A DNA stretch of 34,332 nucleotides from Candidatus Ancaeobacter aquaticus (GTDB lineage Bacteria > Auribacterota > Ancaeobacteria > Ancaeobacterales > Ancaeobacteraceae): positions 1 to 34,332 of the forward strand of contig JAVCCP010000049.1 in the NCBI GenBank assembly GCA_030765405.1, written 5' to 3'. The translations under genes and the position numbers were made by a program. The notes below the pieces were generated by a model. That model had not been told where the DNA came from, made no database searches, and saw only the letters and a list, made by a program, of their open reading frames with translations. Of this stretch, positions 23,740 to 31,828 are shown one piece after another; the stretch's first letter is position 1; each line of letters opens with the position of its first letter.

Positions 23740-23829
23740 ATGGACAAGCCCTTTTGTGTAAGAAAACTCATTTCTTTATTGCGTCATCCGCTTCTTTTTA
23801 ATAACATTATCGGACTGATTATACAATAA
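23740..23829 (+). CDS. candidate short ORF (29 aa) upstream of secA
   Basis: An ATG one base after the uvrC stop opens a 29-codon frame (MDKPFCVRKLISLLRHPL at the start, then an IIGLII-rich end) that stops 17 bases before secA. The basic N-terminus and hydrophobic remainder resemble an inserted or signal-like leader. The Shine-Dalgarno is poor (GGGGG about 13 bases upstream), though reinitiation after uvrC is possible. It may be chance; a SecM-like role is speculation. Confidence 0.25.
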   Translation: MDKPFCVRKLISLLRHPLLFNNIIGLIIQ

Positions 23830-23846
23830 GAGAAAGGTTTATATAC

Positions 23847-26800
23847 ATGGTAGGAAATATATTAAAATTGCTTTTTGGAACAAAATTCGAAAGAGACGTA
23901 AAAAAGTTTACTCCCGTTGTCCAAAAGATCAATGAAATCGAAGAGTCGTATCAATCATTGCCAGATGATGATGTGCGGGCAAAAACTGATGAATTTAAGA
24001 AACGACTCGCTGAAGGTGAAACACTCGATGATATTATGCCGGAAGCATTTGCAACGGTAAAAAATGTATGTCGTCGTTTGTGTGGAACCTCATGGGATGT
24101 CTGTGATCACCCTGTCGCCTGGGATATGGTGCCTTTTGATGTACAGCTCATTGGCGCGATAGTGCTCCATAAAGGTAAAATTGCGGAAATGGCTACGGGT
24201 GAAGGTAAAACACTTGTTGCAACAATGCCTCTTTATCTCAATGTTCTCTCAGGGAAAAATGCTCATCTTGTGACAGTGAATGATTATCTTGCTAAACGTG
24301 ACAGCGAGTGGATGGGGAAAGTATATGAAATGCTTGGTGTCACTGTTGGTTGTATTCAGCATGATATGAGTCCTCAAGAGCGTAAAGCGGAGTATGCTAA
24401 AGATATTACCTATGGAACAAATAGTGAGTTTGGTTTTGATTATCTTCGCGATAATGGTCTTGCTCTTTCATATGAAGATTGTGTCCAACGCGGGCATAAT
24501 TATGCCATTGTCGATGAGGTAGATAGTATTCTTATTGACGAAGCACGAACACCACTTATTATTTCCGGACCCTCATCAGTTTCTTCACATGTATATGACA
24601 AACTCAAACCTGTTGTACAGGACCTTGTTCGTAAACAGACATTATTATGTAATAGATTATTAAAAGAAGTGAAAGAACAATATGATAAAGAAGGCATCAC
24701 GGGCGAAAATGAAGAAATTATAGGAAAAAAATTGTTTCAGGTCCAAATCGGTACACCAAGAAATAAGCCGCTTTCAAAAATGATCGAAAATCCTCAAATT
24801 AGGAGATTGATGGATAAAATAGATGGTGAGTTTCACAGTGATTTACGTAAAAAAGATCTCCCGGTAATAAAAGAAGAAATGTTGTATATAATAGAAGAAA
24901 AACAGCACTCTGTTGATTTGACCGAAAAAGGCAGAGATACAATCAGTCCCGGTAAGCCTGAAGAATATATGTTGCCTGACATTATTACCATGTACCAGGA
25001 AATTGATGGTAATGAAGCTTTTTCAGATGATGAAAAAGAAGTAAAAAAGCAGGAACTGCAGACATATTTTGATACGCTGAGTGAGCGCATACACAATCTA
25101 TCACAATTGTTGCGCGCATATTCGCTGTTTGAAAAAGATGTAGAATATGTTGTTCAGGATAATCGCGTGATGATAGTTGATGAATTTACCGGGAGACTCA
25201 TGCCGGGAAGACGATATAGTGACGGATTGCATCAAGCGCTTGAAGCAAAAGAAGGTGTCGAAATTGAACGCGAAACACAAACATTTGCGACAATCACTAT
25301 ACAAAATTATTTTCGTATGTATGATAAGCTTGCCGGTATGACCGGTACCGCAGTAACTGAGGCGAATGAATTTAGCCAGACTTATAAATTAGATGTGTGC
25401 GTTATTCCTACAAATAGACCTATTATGCGAAAAGATAATCAGGATGTCATCTATAAAACAAAGAGAGAGAAGTACAATGCTATTGTTGATGATATAGCTT
25501 CTTCGTATTCGGAAGGTCAACCGGTTCTCGTTGGTACGGTATCCGTTGAATCATCAGAAGTCTTAAGTAGATTGCTGAAAAGGAGAGCTGTTCCTCATAA
25601 TGTTCTTAATGCAAAATACCATCAGAAGGAAGCAGAAATTGTATCGCTTGCTGGCCAACGCGGGGCGGTAACAATTGCGACTAATATGGCTGGTCGTGGT
25701 ACGGATATAAAACTTGGGCCTGGTGTCTTGATGAAAGATGAAAAGACTGAAGACGTTTCCGGGGGCTTATGTGTTATCGGAACGGGAAGGCATGAAGCGA
25801 GGCGCATTGATCTTCAGCTGAGAGGTCGTTGTGCACGTCAAGGTGATCCGGGGCAATCACGCTTTTATGTATCATTAGAAGATGATCTCATGCGTCTTTT
25901 TGGGTCAGATAAGATCGCTCGCGTTATGGAACGTATTGGTATTGAAGAGGGACAGGAATTAACACATCCTCTTCTAAGCCGTTCTATTGAAACAGCGCAG
26001 AAACGTGTTGAAGAGAGAAATTTCTCAATACGTAAACATACATTAGAATATGACGATGTGATGAACAAGCAGAGAGAGGTGATCTATAATTATCGTATGC
26101 AGGTACTTGAAAATGAAGACCTAAAAGAACTTTTAGATGAAATGATAGATGAAGTTTTGGAAGAAACAATTGAAGAATACGCTTCGGATAAAACTCATCC
26201 ATCTGAATGGGATATCGAAGGGTTGTGCAGCTGGTTTAATCAGACATTTCGTGCTGTTATCACCTATAACCCTGAGGAAAATTATAGTAAAAGTGAATTG
26301 AACGAAAACTTCCGTAGCGAGATAGACAAGTTGTATGTGCTTAAGGTTAAGTATGAAGGCGAAGAAATGGTTCAGCGTCTCCTTCAGTATGTTAAACTTA
26401 CCACGATTGACCGCCTGTGGCAGGAACATTTGTATAATATGGATTCTCTGAGAGAAGGTATTGGGTTAAGGGCGTATGGACAGACCGATCCGTTGATTGC
26501 CTATAAGCAGGAAGCGTTTACCATGTTTTCTGAGATGATGAGTAATATTAAGACTGATATTGTCAGCTCTTTCTTTAAAGTCGCCATGTATGTGCCGAAA
26601 GAGGAAGAAACACGACGAAAGGTGCCTACTCAATTAATTCATCAGGAAGTATCAGGGTTAGAAATGAGTTCTGAAGAACAGATGGAACGTGCCGGTCAAG
26701 CTCAAGAGTCAAGACATGGCGCGATGAGACCTGAAGGGGCCGCACTTACTCCGGTAAAACGTGAAAGTGAAAAGATTGGAAGGAACGATCCGTGTCCTTG

Positions 26801-26849
26801 CGGTAGTGGTAAAAAATACAAGAAATGTTGTGGCGCGGGAAATTCTTAA
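23847..26849 (+). CDS. secA: preprotein translocase ATPase SecA
   Basis: Motor ATPase pushing unfolded proteins through SecYEG. At 1000 residues it is about 100 longer than E. coli SecA. It has the N-terminal helicase domain with Walker A ATGEGKT (116-122) and DEVD at 223-226, LIDEARTPLIISG, the preprotein cross-linking domain carrying a long insert (about 245-355, QTLLCNRLLKE to EEKQHSVDLTEKG), and NBD2 with TNMAGRGTDIKLG and GRCARQGDPGQSRF. The C-terminal zinc/SecB-binding tail is CPCGSGKKYKKCCG. The same kind of insert is known from Bacteroidetes-type SecA. GAGAAAGG precedes the ATG. Confidence 0.97.
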   Translation: MVGNILKLLFGTKFERDVKKFTPVVQKINEIEESYQSLPDDDVRAKTDEFKKRLAEGETLDDIMPEAFATVKNVCRRLCGTSWDVCDHPVAWDMVPFDVQLIGAIVLHKGKIAEMATGEGKTLVATMPLYLNVLSGKNAHLVTVNDYLAKRDSEWMGKVYEMLGVTVGCIQHDMSPQERKAEYAKDITYGTNSEFGFDYLRDNGLALSYEDCVQRGHNYAIVDEVDSILIDEARTPLIISGPSSVSSHVYDKLKPVVQDLVRKQTLLCNRLLKEVKEQYDKEGITGENEEIIGKKLFQVQIGTPRNKPLSKMIENPQIRRLMDKIDGEFHSDLRKKDLPVIKEEMLYIIEEKQHSVDLTEKGRDTISPGKPEEYMLPDIITMYQEIDGNEAFSDDEKEVKKQELQTYFDTLSERIHNLSQLLRAYSLFEKDVEYVVQDNRVMIVDEFTGRLMPGRRYSDGLHQALEAKEGVEIERETQTFATITIQNYFRMYDKLAGMTGTAVTEANEFSQTYKLDVCVIPTNRPIMRKDNQDVIYKTKREKYNAIVDDIASSYSEGQPVLVGTVSVESSEVLSRLLKRRAVPHNVLNAKYHQKEAEIVSLAGQRGAVTIATNMAGRGTDIKLGPGVLMKDEKTEDVSGGLCVIGTGRHEARRIDLQLRGRCARQGDPGQSRFYVSLEDDLMRLFGSDKIARVMERIGIEEGQELTHPLLSRSIETAQKRVEERNFSIRKHTLEYDDVMNKQREVIYNYRMQVLENEDLKELLDEMIDEVLEETIEEYASDKTHPSEWDIEGLCSWFNQTFRAVITYNPEENYSKSELNENFRSEIDKLYVLKVKYEGEEMVQRLLQYVKLTTIDRLWQEHLYNMDSLREGIGLRAYGQTDPLIAYKQEAFTMFSEMMSNIKTDIVSSFFKVAMYVPKEEETRRKVPTQLIHQEVSGLEMSSEEQMERAGQAQESRHGAMRPEGAALTPVKRESEKIGRNDPCPCGSGKKYKKCCGAGNS

Positions 26850-26871
26850 TTATCTTTTAACTCTTGTATAG

Positions 26872-28479
26872 GTGCATACCTTGAATGTCGTGAAGAATAA
26901 TAATATAGCGTTATATGTCCTTTCAATCCTATCGGCGTTTTTACTGATTTTAAGTTTTCCCTATTTTAATATTCATTATCTTGCATGGTTCTTTTTGGTG
27001 CCTGTTTTTATCGGATGCAGTCTTGCGGGCGTCTCAGACTATGTTAAACGTCTCGGATGGTATCTTTTTGGTCTGGTGTTTTTCTTTACTGTTCTTTACT
27101 GGGTAATACATGTTACCGGCGTTGGCTATATAGCATTATGTTTATATGTAGCGCTCTATTTTTTACTTTTTATGTATATTATGGACAAAATAATTGAAAG
27201 GAAACGATCAATTATTTTATGGGCCCCGATCGTGTGGGTAGCGTTGGAATTTGTCCGTAGTGTACTTTTTACCGGTTTTCCTTGGGCATTAGTGGGTGCT
27301 TCACAGGTATCATATCTTCATCTTATTCAGATAGCGTCACTGACCGGCGTATGGGGCGTATCATTTTTTGTTGTTCTTTTAAATGCATTCATATTTGAGA
27401 ATGTATATCTTGGCATCATTAAAAAAGAGGGAGTAAAAAGTTATACTACGACATTATTGGCAATCGTGATGGTGGGGGGAACATATATATTCGGGGCAAA
27501 AGAGCTTTCATCAGAGAAGCAGGACGCGCAATATATTCCTTTTAATATTTCGGTCGTGCAGCCAAACATTTCTCAAGATATTAAATGGGATAAACGGCAT
27601 AAGGATTACATAAATAAGCGGTTTAAAAATCTGACATTGGAGCTCAAAGGTGAGAACCCCGATCTTGTTATTTGGCCTGAAAGCTGTGTTCAGGGAGAGA
27701 TACGCTATGATCAAAATATTTATGAGCATGTTTCCAGTATAACGCGAGCAATCGATGCACCGATCTTACTGGGTAGTCAGGACATTGAATTTGGCAAAGA
27801 ATGGATTTTCTATAATTCGGCGTTTCTTATTCATCCTAAACATAAACTTATGGGAAGCTATAAAAAGGTGCATCTGGTGCCGTTTGGCGAGTATGTTCCA
27901 TTTGCTGAAAGAGTACCTTTCATAAGAAAAATGACACCAATACAAATTGATTTCCATGAAGGGGACGAGTACACGATTTTTGGAATACCGCAATTATATA
28001 AAAGATGGAAAGACGAATCAGGTGAGATTAAATCTCATATTCGCATAATACGTTTTGCTACGATAATATGTTTTGAAGATATTTTTCCCGGGCTGGTAAG
28101 AGAGTTTGCTGCGCAGCACATTGATTTTATTGTGAATATTACCAACGATGCTTGGTTTAAGAAAACAAGCGCTCAAATGCAGCATGCTTATTTATCTGTG
28201 TTTAGGGCTGTAGAAAATAGGACGTACCTCATAAGGGCAGCTAATACAGGGTATTCGTGTGTTATAGATCCCTATGGGAGGATTGTAAAAGATATTCGTG
28301 ATAAAAATGGTAGCTCACTTTATGTTCCCGGACATTTTACCTTTCCATTAAGAAGCGTTCATAAGCGCACTGTGTATACACAATATGGTAATTACTTTCC
28401 TAAGGGATGTATGATTATAACGCTTTTGGGTATAGTAATTTTTTATGTGCGAAACAGGTATTCTCGAAGAAGAAGATAA
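26872..28479 (+). CDS. lnt: apolipoprotein N-acyltransferase
   Basis: Inner-membrane enzyme adding the third acyl chain to lipoproteins, matching the predicted lipoproteins in this window. It has about seven N-terminal membrane helices (to about residue 215), then a nitrilase-like periplasmic domain with the catalytic triad E270 (VIWPES), K332 (GSYKKVHLVPFGEYVP) and C400 (ATIICFEDIFPG), and ITNDAWF. A final membrane helix lies near 510-530. The 535 residues are counted from a GTG at 26872. A TTG at 26881 has AGGTG 6 bases upstream and may be the true start, giving 532 residues. Confidence 0.94.
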   Translation: MHTLNVVKNNNIALYVLSILSAFLLILSFPYFNIHYLAWFFLVPVFIGCSLAGVSDYVKRLGWYLFGLVFFFTVLYWVIHVTGVGYIALCLYVALYFLLFMYIMDKIIERKRSIILWAPIVWVALEFVRSVLFTGFPWALVGASQVSYLHLIQIASLTGVWGVSFFVVLLNAFIFENVYLGIIKKEGVKSYTTTLLAIVMVGGTYIFGAKELSSEKQDAQYIPFNISVVQPNISQDIKWDKRHKDYINKRFKNLTLELKGENPDLVIWPESCVQGEIRYDQNIYEHVSSITRAIDAPILLGSQDIEFGKEWIFYNSAFLIHPKHKLMGSYKKVHLVPFGEYVPFAERVPFIRKMTPIQIDFHEGDEYTIFGIPQLYKRWKDESGEIKSHIRIIRFATIICFEDIFPGLVREFAAQHIDFIVNITNDAWFKKTSAQMQHAYLSVFRAVENRTYLIRAANTGYSCVIDPYGRIVKDIRDKNGSSLYVPGHFTFPLRSVHKRTVYTQYGNYFPKGCMIITLLGIVIFYVRNRYSRRRR

Positions 28480-28512
28480 AAATAAAATCGTAATAGATAA
28501 GAGGGAGTATAT

Positions 28513-29611
28513 ATGTATAAAGAAATGAAAGAAAAAATAGCAGATTTACAAAGAAGACTGAATGAAATGCGAGGTTATCTTTGACGTTGCTCAAAAGTCT
28601 GATGAGCTAAAAAAATTACAAGAAGTAACGGCCGCGAACAATTTTTGGGATGATAATAACAAAGCCAAAGAAACGATAGAGAAGGTCAATATACTCAAAA
28701 GCTGGGTTGACCCATGCAGGGATGTAGGCGATGAATTATTATCTCTAACGGAACTAAACGACCTATCGCAAGATGAGCCTGAGGGATCATCGATCTTTGA
28801 AGAGTTGAGTTCTGAAATTGTACTGGTAGAGAAGAAGCTTGAGCAGCTAGAATTCAAAAAGATGCTTGGCGGTCCTCTCGATGGTAATAACGCGTTTTTG
28901 AGCATTAATGCTGGTGCAGGTGGTACTGAATCGTGTGATTGGGCTGAAATGCTTTTAAGAATGTATAAACGTTGGGCAGAACGCCGCGGATTCTCTGCTG
29001 AGATAACGGATATATTGGCTGGTGAGGAAGCAGGGATTAAAAATGTAACGCTACTTGTAAAAGGTGAATTTGCATACGGGTATTTGAACGCTGAACGTGG
29101 TGTGCATCGACTTGTTAGAATATCTCCTTTTGATTCTAATAAAAGACGGCATACGTCTTTTGCATCGATTGATGTTATCCCTGAAGTCAATGATGAGATA
29201 GAAATTGAAATAGATGAAAAAGATTTGAGAATTGACACCTATCGTGCTGGCGGGGCAGGCGGTCAAAAAGTTAATAAGACTGATTCTGCGGTACGAATAA
29301 CACATATTCCTACTAATATTGTTGCTCAATGTCAAAATGAACGCTCTCAATTTCAGAATAAAGCTACATGTCTTAAGATATTAAAGGCACGTTTGTACGA
29401 GAAAAAGGAGAAGGAAAAGAGAGAACAGCTTGCTAAGGAATATGGCGAGAAAATGGATATTGCGTGGGGTAGTCAGATACGTTCATATGTGTTCCATCCG
29501 TATCAGATGGTTAAAGACCATAGGACAGATATGGAAACATCTAATACGCAAGCGGTTATGGATGGTGATATTGATATGTTCATAGAGGAGTATCTAAAGG
29601 CGTTAAAATAG
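28513..29611 (+). CDS. prfB: peptide chain release factor 2, programmed +1 frameshift
   Basis: Terminates translation at UAA and UGA. Reading starts at the ATG at 28513 (GAGGGAG upstream), runs 23 codons to an in-frame TGA at 28582-28584, and continues in the +1 frame from GAC at 28583. The combined product is 365 residues, the same as E. coli RF2. The stop-recognition tripeptide SPF is at 204-206 and GGQ at 249-251 (RAGGAGGQKVNKTDSAVRI). Treated as a simple ORF, it would wrongly start at 28562. Low RF2 slows decoding of the UGA and favours the shift, giving autoregulation. Confidence 0.97.
28571..28585 (+). promoter_or_regulatory. RF2 frameshift site
   Basis: GAGG (28571-28574), an internal Shine-Dalgarno-like element, precedes TAT CTT TGA C, the conserved slippery CUU followed by UGA-C. 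The context differs from the E. coli AGGGGG-TAT-CTT-TGA-C only in the weaker Shine-Dalgarno part. Confidence 0.95.
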
Positions 29612-29663
29612 GTAATTACAGCCTATTATACCTAATTTATATAGATTTTACAGTACTCATTCA

Positions 29664-29692
29664 TTGACAAAATGTGTCTGGTATCCTATTAT
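29664..29692 (+). promoter_or_regulatory. strong sigma-70-type promoter for the ligase operon
   Basis: A perfect TTGACA (29664-29669) and TATTAT (29687-29692, 5 of 6) with an optimal 17-base spacer. Transcription would start near 29699, giving a leader of about 15 bases that contains GAGGG just before the ATG at 29714. It is one of the two best promoters in the window, and all four genes to 34095 could depend on it. Confidence 0.7.
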
Positions 29693-29713
29693 GAACAGAA
29701 TTAATGAGGGTGT

Positions 29714-31033
29714 ATGATAAGAAATATTGCAGGTATGGCAGAACGTGTTATAACTGGTGGCAGGCCTTCTAAAGTCTTGCGTCTTGCAAAATCGGTAAGT
29801 CCGGCGGTTATAGAGTCAATGAAACGGAGAAATCTTAAATGGACTCTAGGGCATGTTCTTAATAAATCGACATTTTATAAGGAAAATCTTTCCGGGATAG
29901 ATATTGATTTCACTAAGATCAAACATCCGTCTGAACTCGGTGATTTTTTCACCACATCTGGCGATATATCTCAGTATCCTTCGGAATCATTCTTATGCGG
30001 TAAGCCTCATAGAGCATTTGAGACAACTGGTTCGACCGGTAAGCCGAAACGCGTTTATTTCTCAAATAAGGAATTTGCAGATTTGTCGCGTTGGGGTGCG
30101 GCGAGTCTTTATATGCTCGGTATGCGTGAGGCAGATCGCGTTATAAGTACCTTTGATTTTGCTTTCTGGATACCAGGGATAACCATTCAAGACATGATTA
30201 AACACGTAGGTGCGTTTCATGTGGTTGGCGGGAAGATAGCTCCATCTGAGATCGTTAGCCGTATAGATGATTATAATTTTAATGTCATTATGGGTGATCC
30301 TTCCTGGATTATTCAATTTACAGAACTTGTCAAAGATCACAAAAAATATAATGTAAAACTACTTCTTGGCGGTGGAGAACATGTTTCCGATGATATCAGA
30401 AAACGCATAGAAGAGGCGTGGGGAGCTGATATGATATTGAGTTATGGTTCTACCGAAATGGGTGGTGCATCATCATCTGAATGTCTTGAAAAAAACGGGT
30501 ATCATTTGAATGATTTTGCGTTCTTTTTTGAAATTATTAATCCTGATAAGGATGGGTATGGAGAAGTAGTTTTTACGACACTTGTAAGGGATACCATGCC
30601 TCTTATCCGGTATCGTACTGGTGATATAGCTCGTTTTATTGAAGATACATGTCCGTGTGGAATGCAAACAAAAAGACTTTCTAAAATTCGTGGGCGAGTT
30701 GATGATATGGTTGTTTTAGGGGCAGGAAATATGTTCCCTTGGATATTTGAAAGTATTCTTCATGACATACCTGAAATTTCAAATGATTGGCAAGTGGCAG
30801 TATTAAAACCTGAATGCCAAGATGTCTTGGAATTTAGAATGGAGAAGGTATCAAATGATGAAACTGCTATTCTGGATAAAGTTAAAACGAATATTCGCAA
30901 ACGATTTAATGATATATGGAAGAATTATGAAGTGGGTATGTGTGACATCAGGTTTTCGCTACATGAGCGTGGATCATTGAGAAAAGGGAGAAAAATAAAG
31001 CGGCTTATTGATGAGAGAATAAACACCAATTAA
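29714..31033 (+). CDS. AMP-forming acyl-CoA ligase, phenylacetate-CoA ligase-like
   Basis: A 439-residue member of the ANL (adenylate-forming) superfamily, closest in pattern to PaaK-type ligases. The ATP-binding loop is TTGSTGKPK (104-112). The adenylate-binding block is LSYGSTEMGG, followed by PLIRYRTGDIARF, and the C-terminal hinge and domain include CGMQTKRLSKIRGRVDDMVV. It should activate a carboxylic acid as an acyl-adenylate and transfer it to CoA or another acceptor; the substrate is unknown. Four cysteines near CPCG and TCPCGM could bind zinc, as in some PaaK homologues. It is first in an operon with an HAD phosphatase and an aminotransferase. Confidence 0.82.
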   Translation: MIRNIAGMAERVITGGRPSKVLRLAKSVSPAVIESMKRRNLKWTLGHVLNKSTFYKENLSGIDIDFTKIKHPSELGDFFTTSGDISQYPSESFLCGKPHRAFETTGSTGKPKRVYFSNKEFADLSRWGAASLYMLGMREADRVISTFDFAFWIPGITIQDMIKHVGAFHVVGGKIAPSEIVSRIDDYNFNVIMGDPSWIIQFTELVKDHKKYNVKLLLGGGEHVSDDIRKRIEEAWGADMILSYGSTEMGGASSSECLEKNGYHLNDFAFFFEIINPDKDGYGEVVFTTLVRDTMPLIRYRTGDIARFIEDTCPCGMQTKRLSKIRGRVDDMVVLGAGNMFPWIFESILHDIPEISNDWQVAVLKPECQDVLEFRMEKVSNDETAILDKVKTNIRKRFNDIWKNYEVGMCDIRFSLHERGSLRKGRKIKRLIDERINTN

Positions 31034-31058
31034 TAATGTTTGCTGTGAGAATAAAATA

Positions 31059-31802
31059 ATGGATAGAAAGATGGACACTTATAGCGTATTTTGTGATTTT
31101 GACGGGACCATAACGGTTAAGGATACGACAGATGAAATATTGCGTGCATTTGCAGATAAAGAGTGGGAAAGCGTTGAGAATGAATGGCTGAGTGGTGCAT
31201 TTGGTTCAGAAGAATGTTTGCGCAGACAAATGAAGCTTGTAAAGGCCACTGAGAATGAGTTGATTGCACTGTTAGATACGATAGAGATTGATCCTTTTTT
31301 TCTGCAGTTTGTATCCTTTTGCAAGAAAAAGAATATATCGGTTACTGTAGTAAGTGATGGTTTTGATTATATTATTAATTATATATTAAACAAACATCAA
31401 TTAGGGCATTTGCCGCATTATGCGAATACGTTGCTTTTTGAGGATGGTTCGTTGAATACACGCTTTTCTAATTCGCGTCCTGATTGTGATCTTTGCGCAA
31501 CGTGCAAAGTTGGAGTTGTTAATAGGGTGAAACAAGATAGTGAAAAAGTAATCGTTATTGGTGACGGTTATTCTGATAAGTATATAACGCAATGTGCGGA
31601 TTATCTTTTTGCAAAGGAAAAATTAAGAGATGTTTGCGAGCAAAGCGGTATTGCATATTATCTGTTTGGCACGTTTCAGGACGTGATAATAAAAATGGAA
31701 GAATGTATTGTCTCAAATGATGGTTCAGATAAATCCGTATGTGGATTAGAATCAAAAGTATTCGATAAGTGTATAGCGTTAAGAACGGGTGTTTTGAAAT
31801 AA
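31059..31802 (+). CDS. HAD-IB phosphatase, MtnX/PHOSPHO1-like
   Basis: A 247-residue soluble phosphatase of the haloacid dehalogenase superfamily. The nucleophile motif is D13-x-D15-GTIT, with VVSDG for motif II and IGDGYSDKY for the acidic motif. A cysteine group C143-x2-C146-x2-C149 followed by K (CATCK) matches the pattern seen in the MtnX/PHOSPHO1 branch, which hydrolyses small phosphate esters such as phosphoethanolamine, phosphocholine or the methionine-salvage phosphosugar. No other methionine-salvage genes are present, so the natural substrate is open. Gaps of 25-26 bases to both neighbours indicate an operon. M5 is an alternative start. Confidence 0.8.
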   Translation: MDRKMDTYSVFCDFDGTITVKDTTDEILRAFADKEWESVENEWLSGAFGSEECLRRQMKLVKATENELIALLDTIEIDPFFLQFVSFCKKKNISVTVVSDGFDYIINYILNKHQLGHLPHYANTLLFEDGSLNTRFSNSRPDCDLCATCKVGVVNRVKQDSEKVIVIGDGYSDKYITQCADYLFAKEKLRDVCEQSGIAYYLFGTFQDVIIKMEECIVSNDGSDKSVCGLESKVFDKCIALRTGVLK

Positions 31803-31816
31803 GCATTATTGAAAGT

Positions 31817-31823
31817 GAGGAGG
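31817..31823 (+). promoter_or_regulatory. ribosome binding site selecting a TTG start
   Basis: GAGGAGG lies 5 bases before the in-frame TTG at 31829. The longer frame from a GTG at 31769 would overlap the HAD gene by 34 bases and has no such site, so the TTG is preferred for the aminotransferase. Confidence 0.7.
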
Positions 31824-31828
31824 TTGTT

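Noticed and set aside
23760-23810. sigma-70 promoter for secA (TTGCGT-17-TAACAT)
   Set aside because: Both hexamers are weak (3 and 4 of 6), so I do not list it as a feature.
28591-29238. 215-codon minus-strand frame antisense to prfB
   Set aside because: Serine-rich shadow of the release factor gene; no start signal.
28562-29611. prfB as a simple ORF starting at 28562
   Set aside because: The conserved N-terminus lies in another frame before a UGA with the RF2 slip site; the full gene starts at 28513.
29607-29634. terminator directly after prfB
   Set aside because: Only short competing stems (TAGGTA/TACCTA or AATAGG/CCTATT) with no U-run; not convincing.
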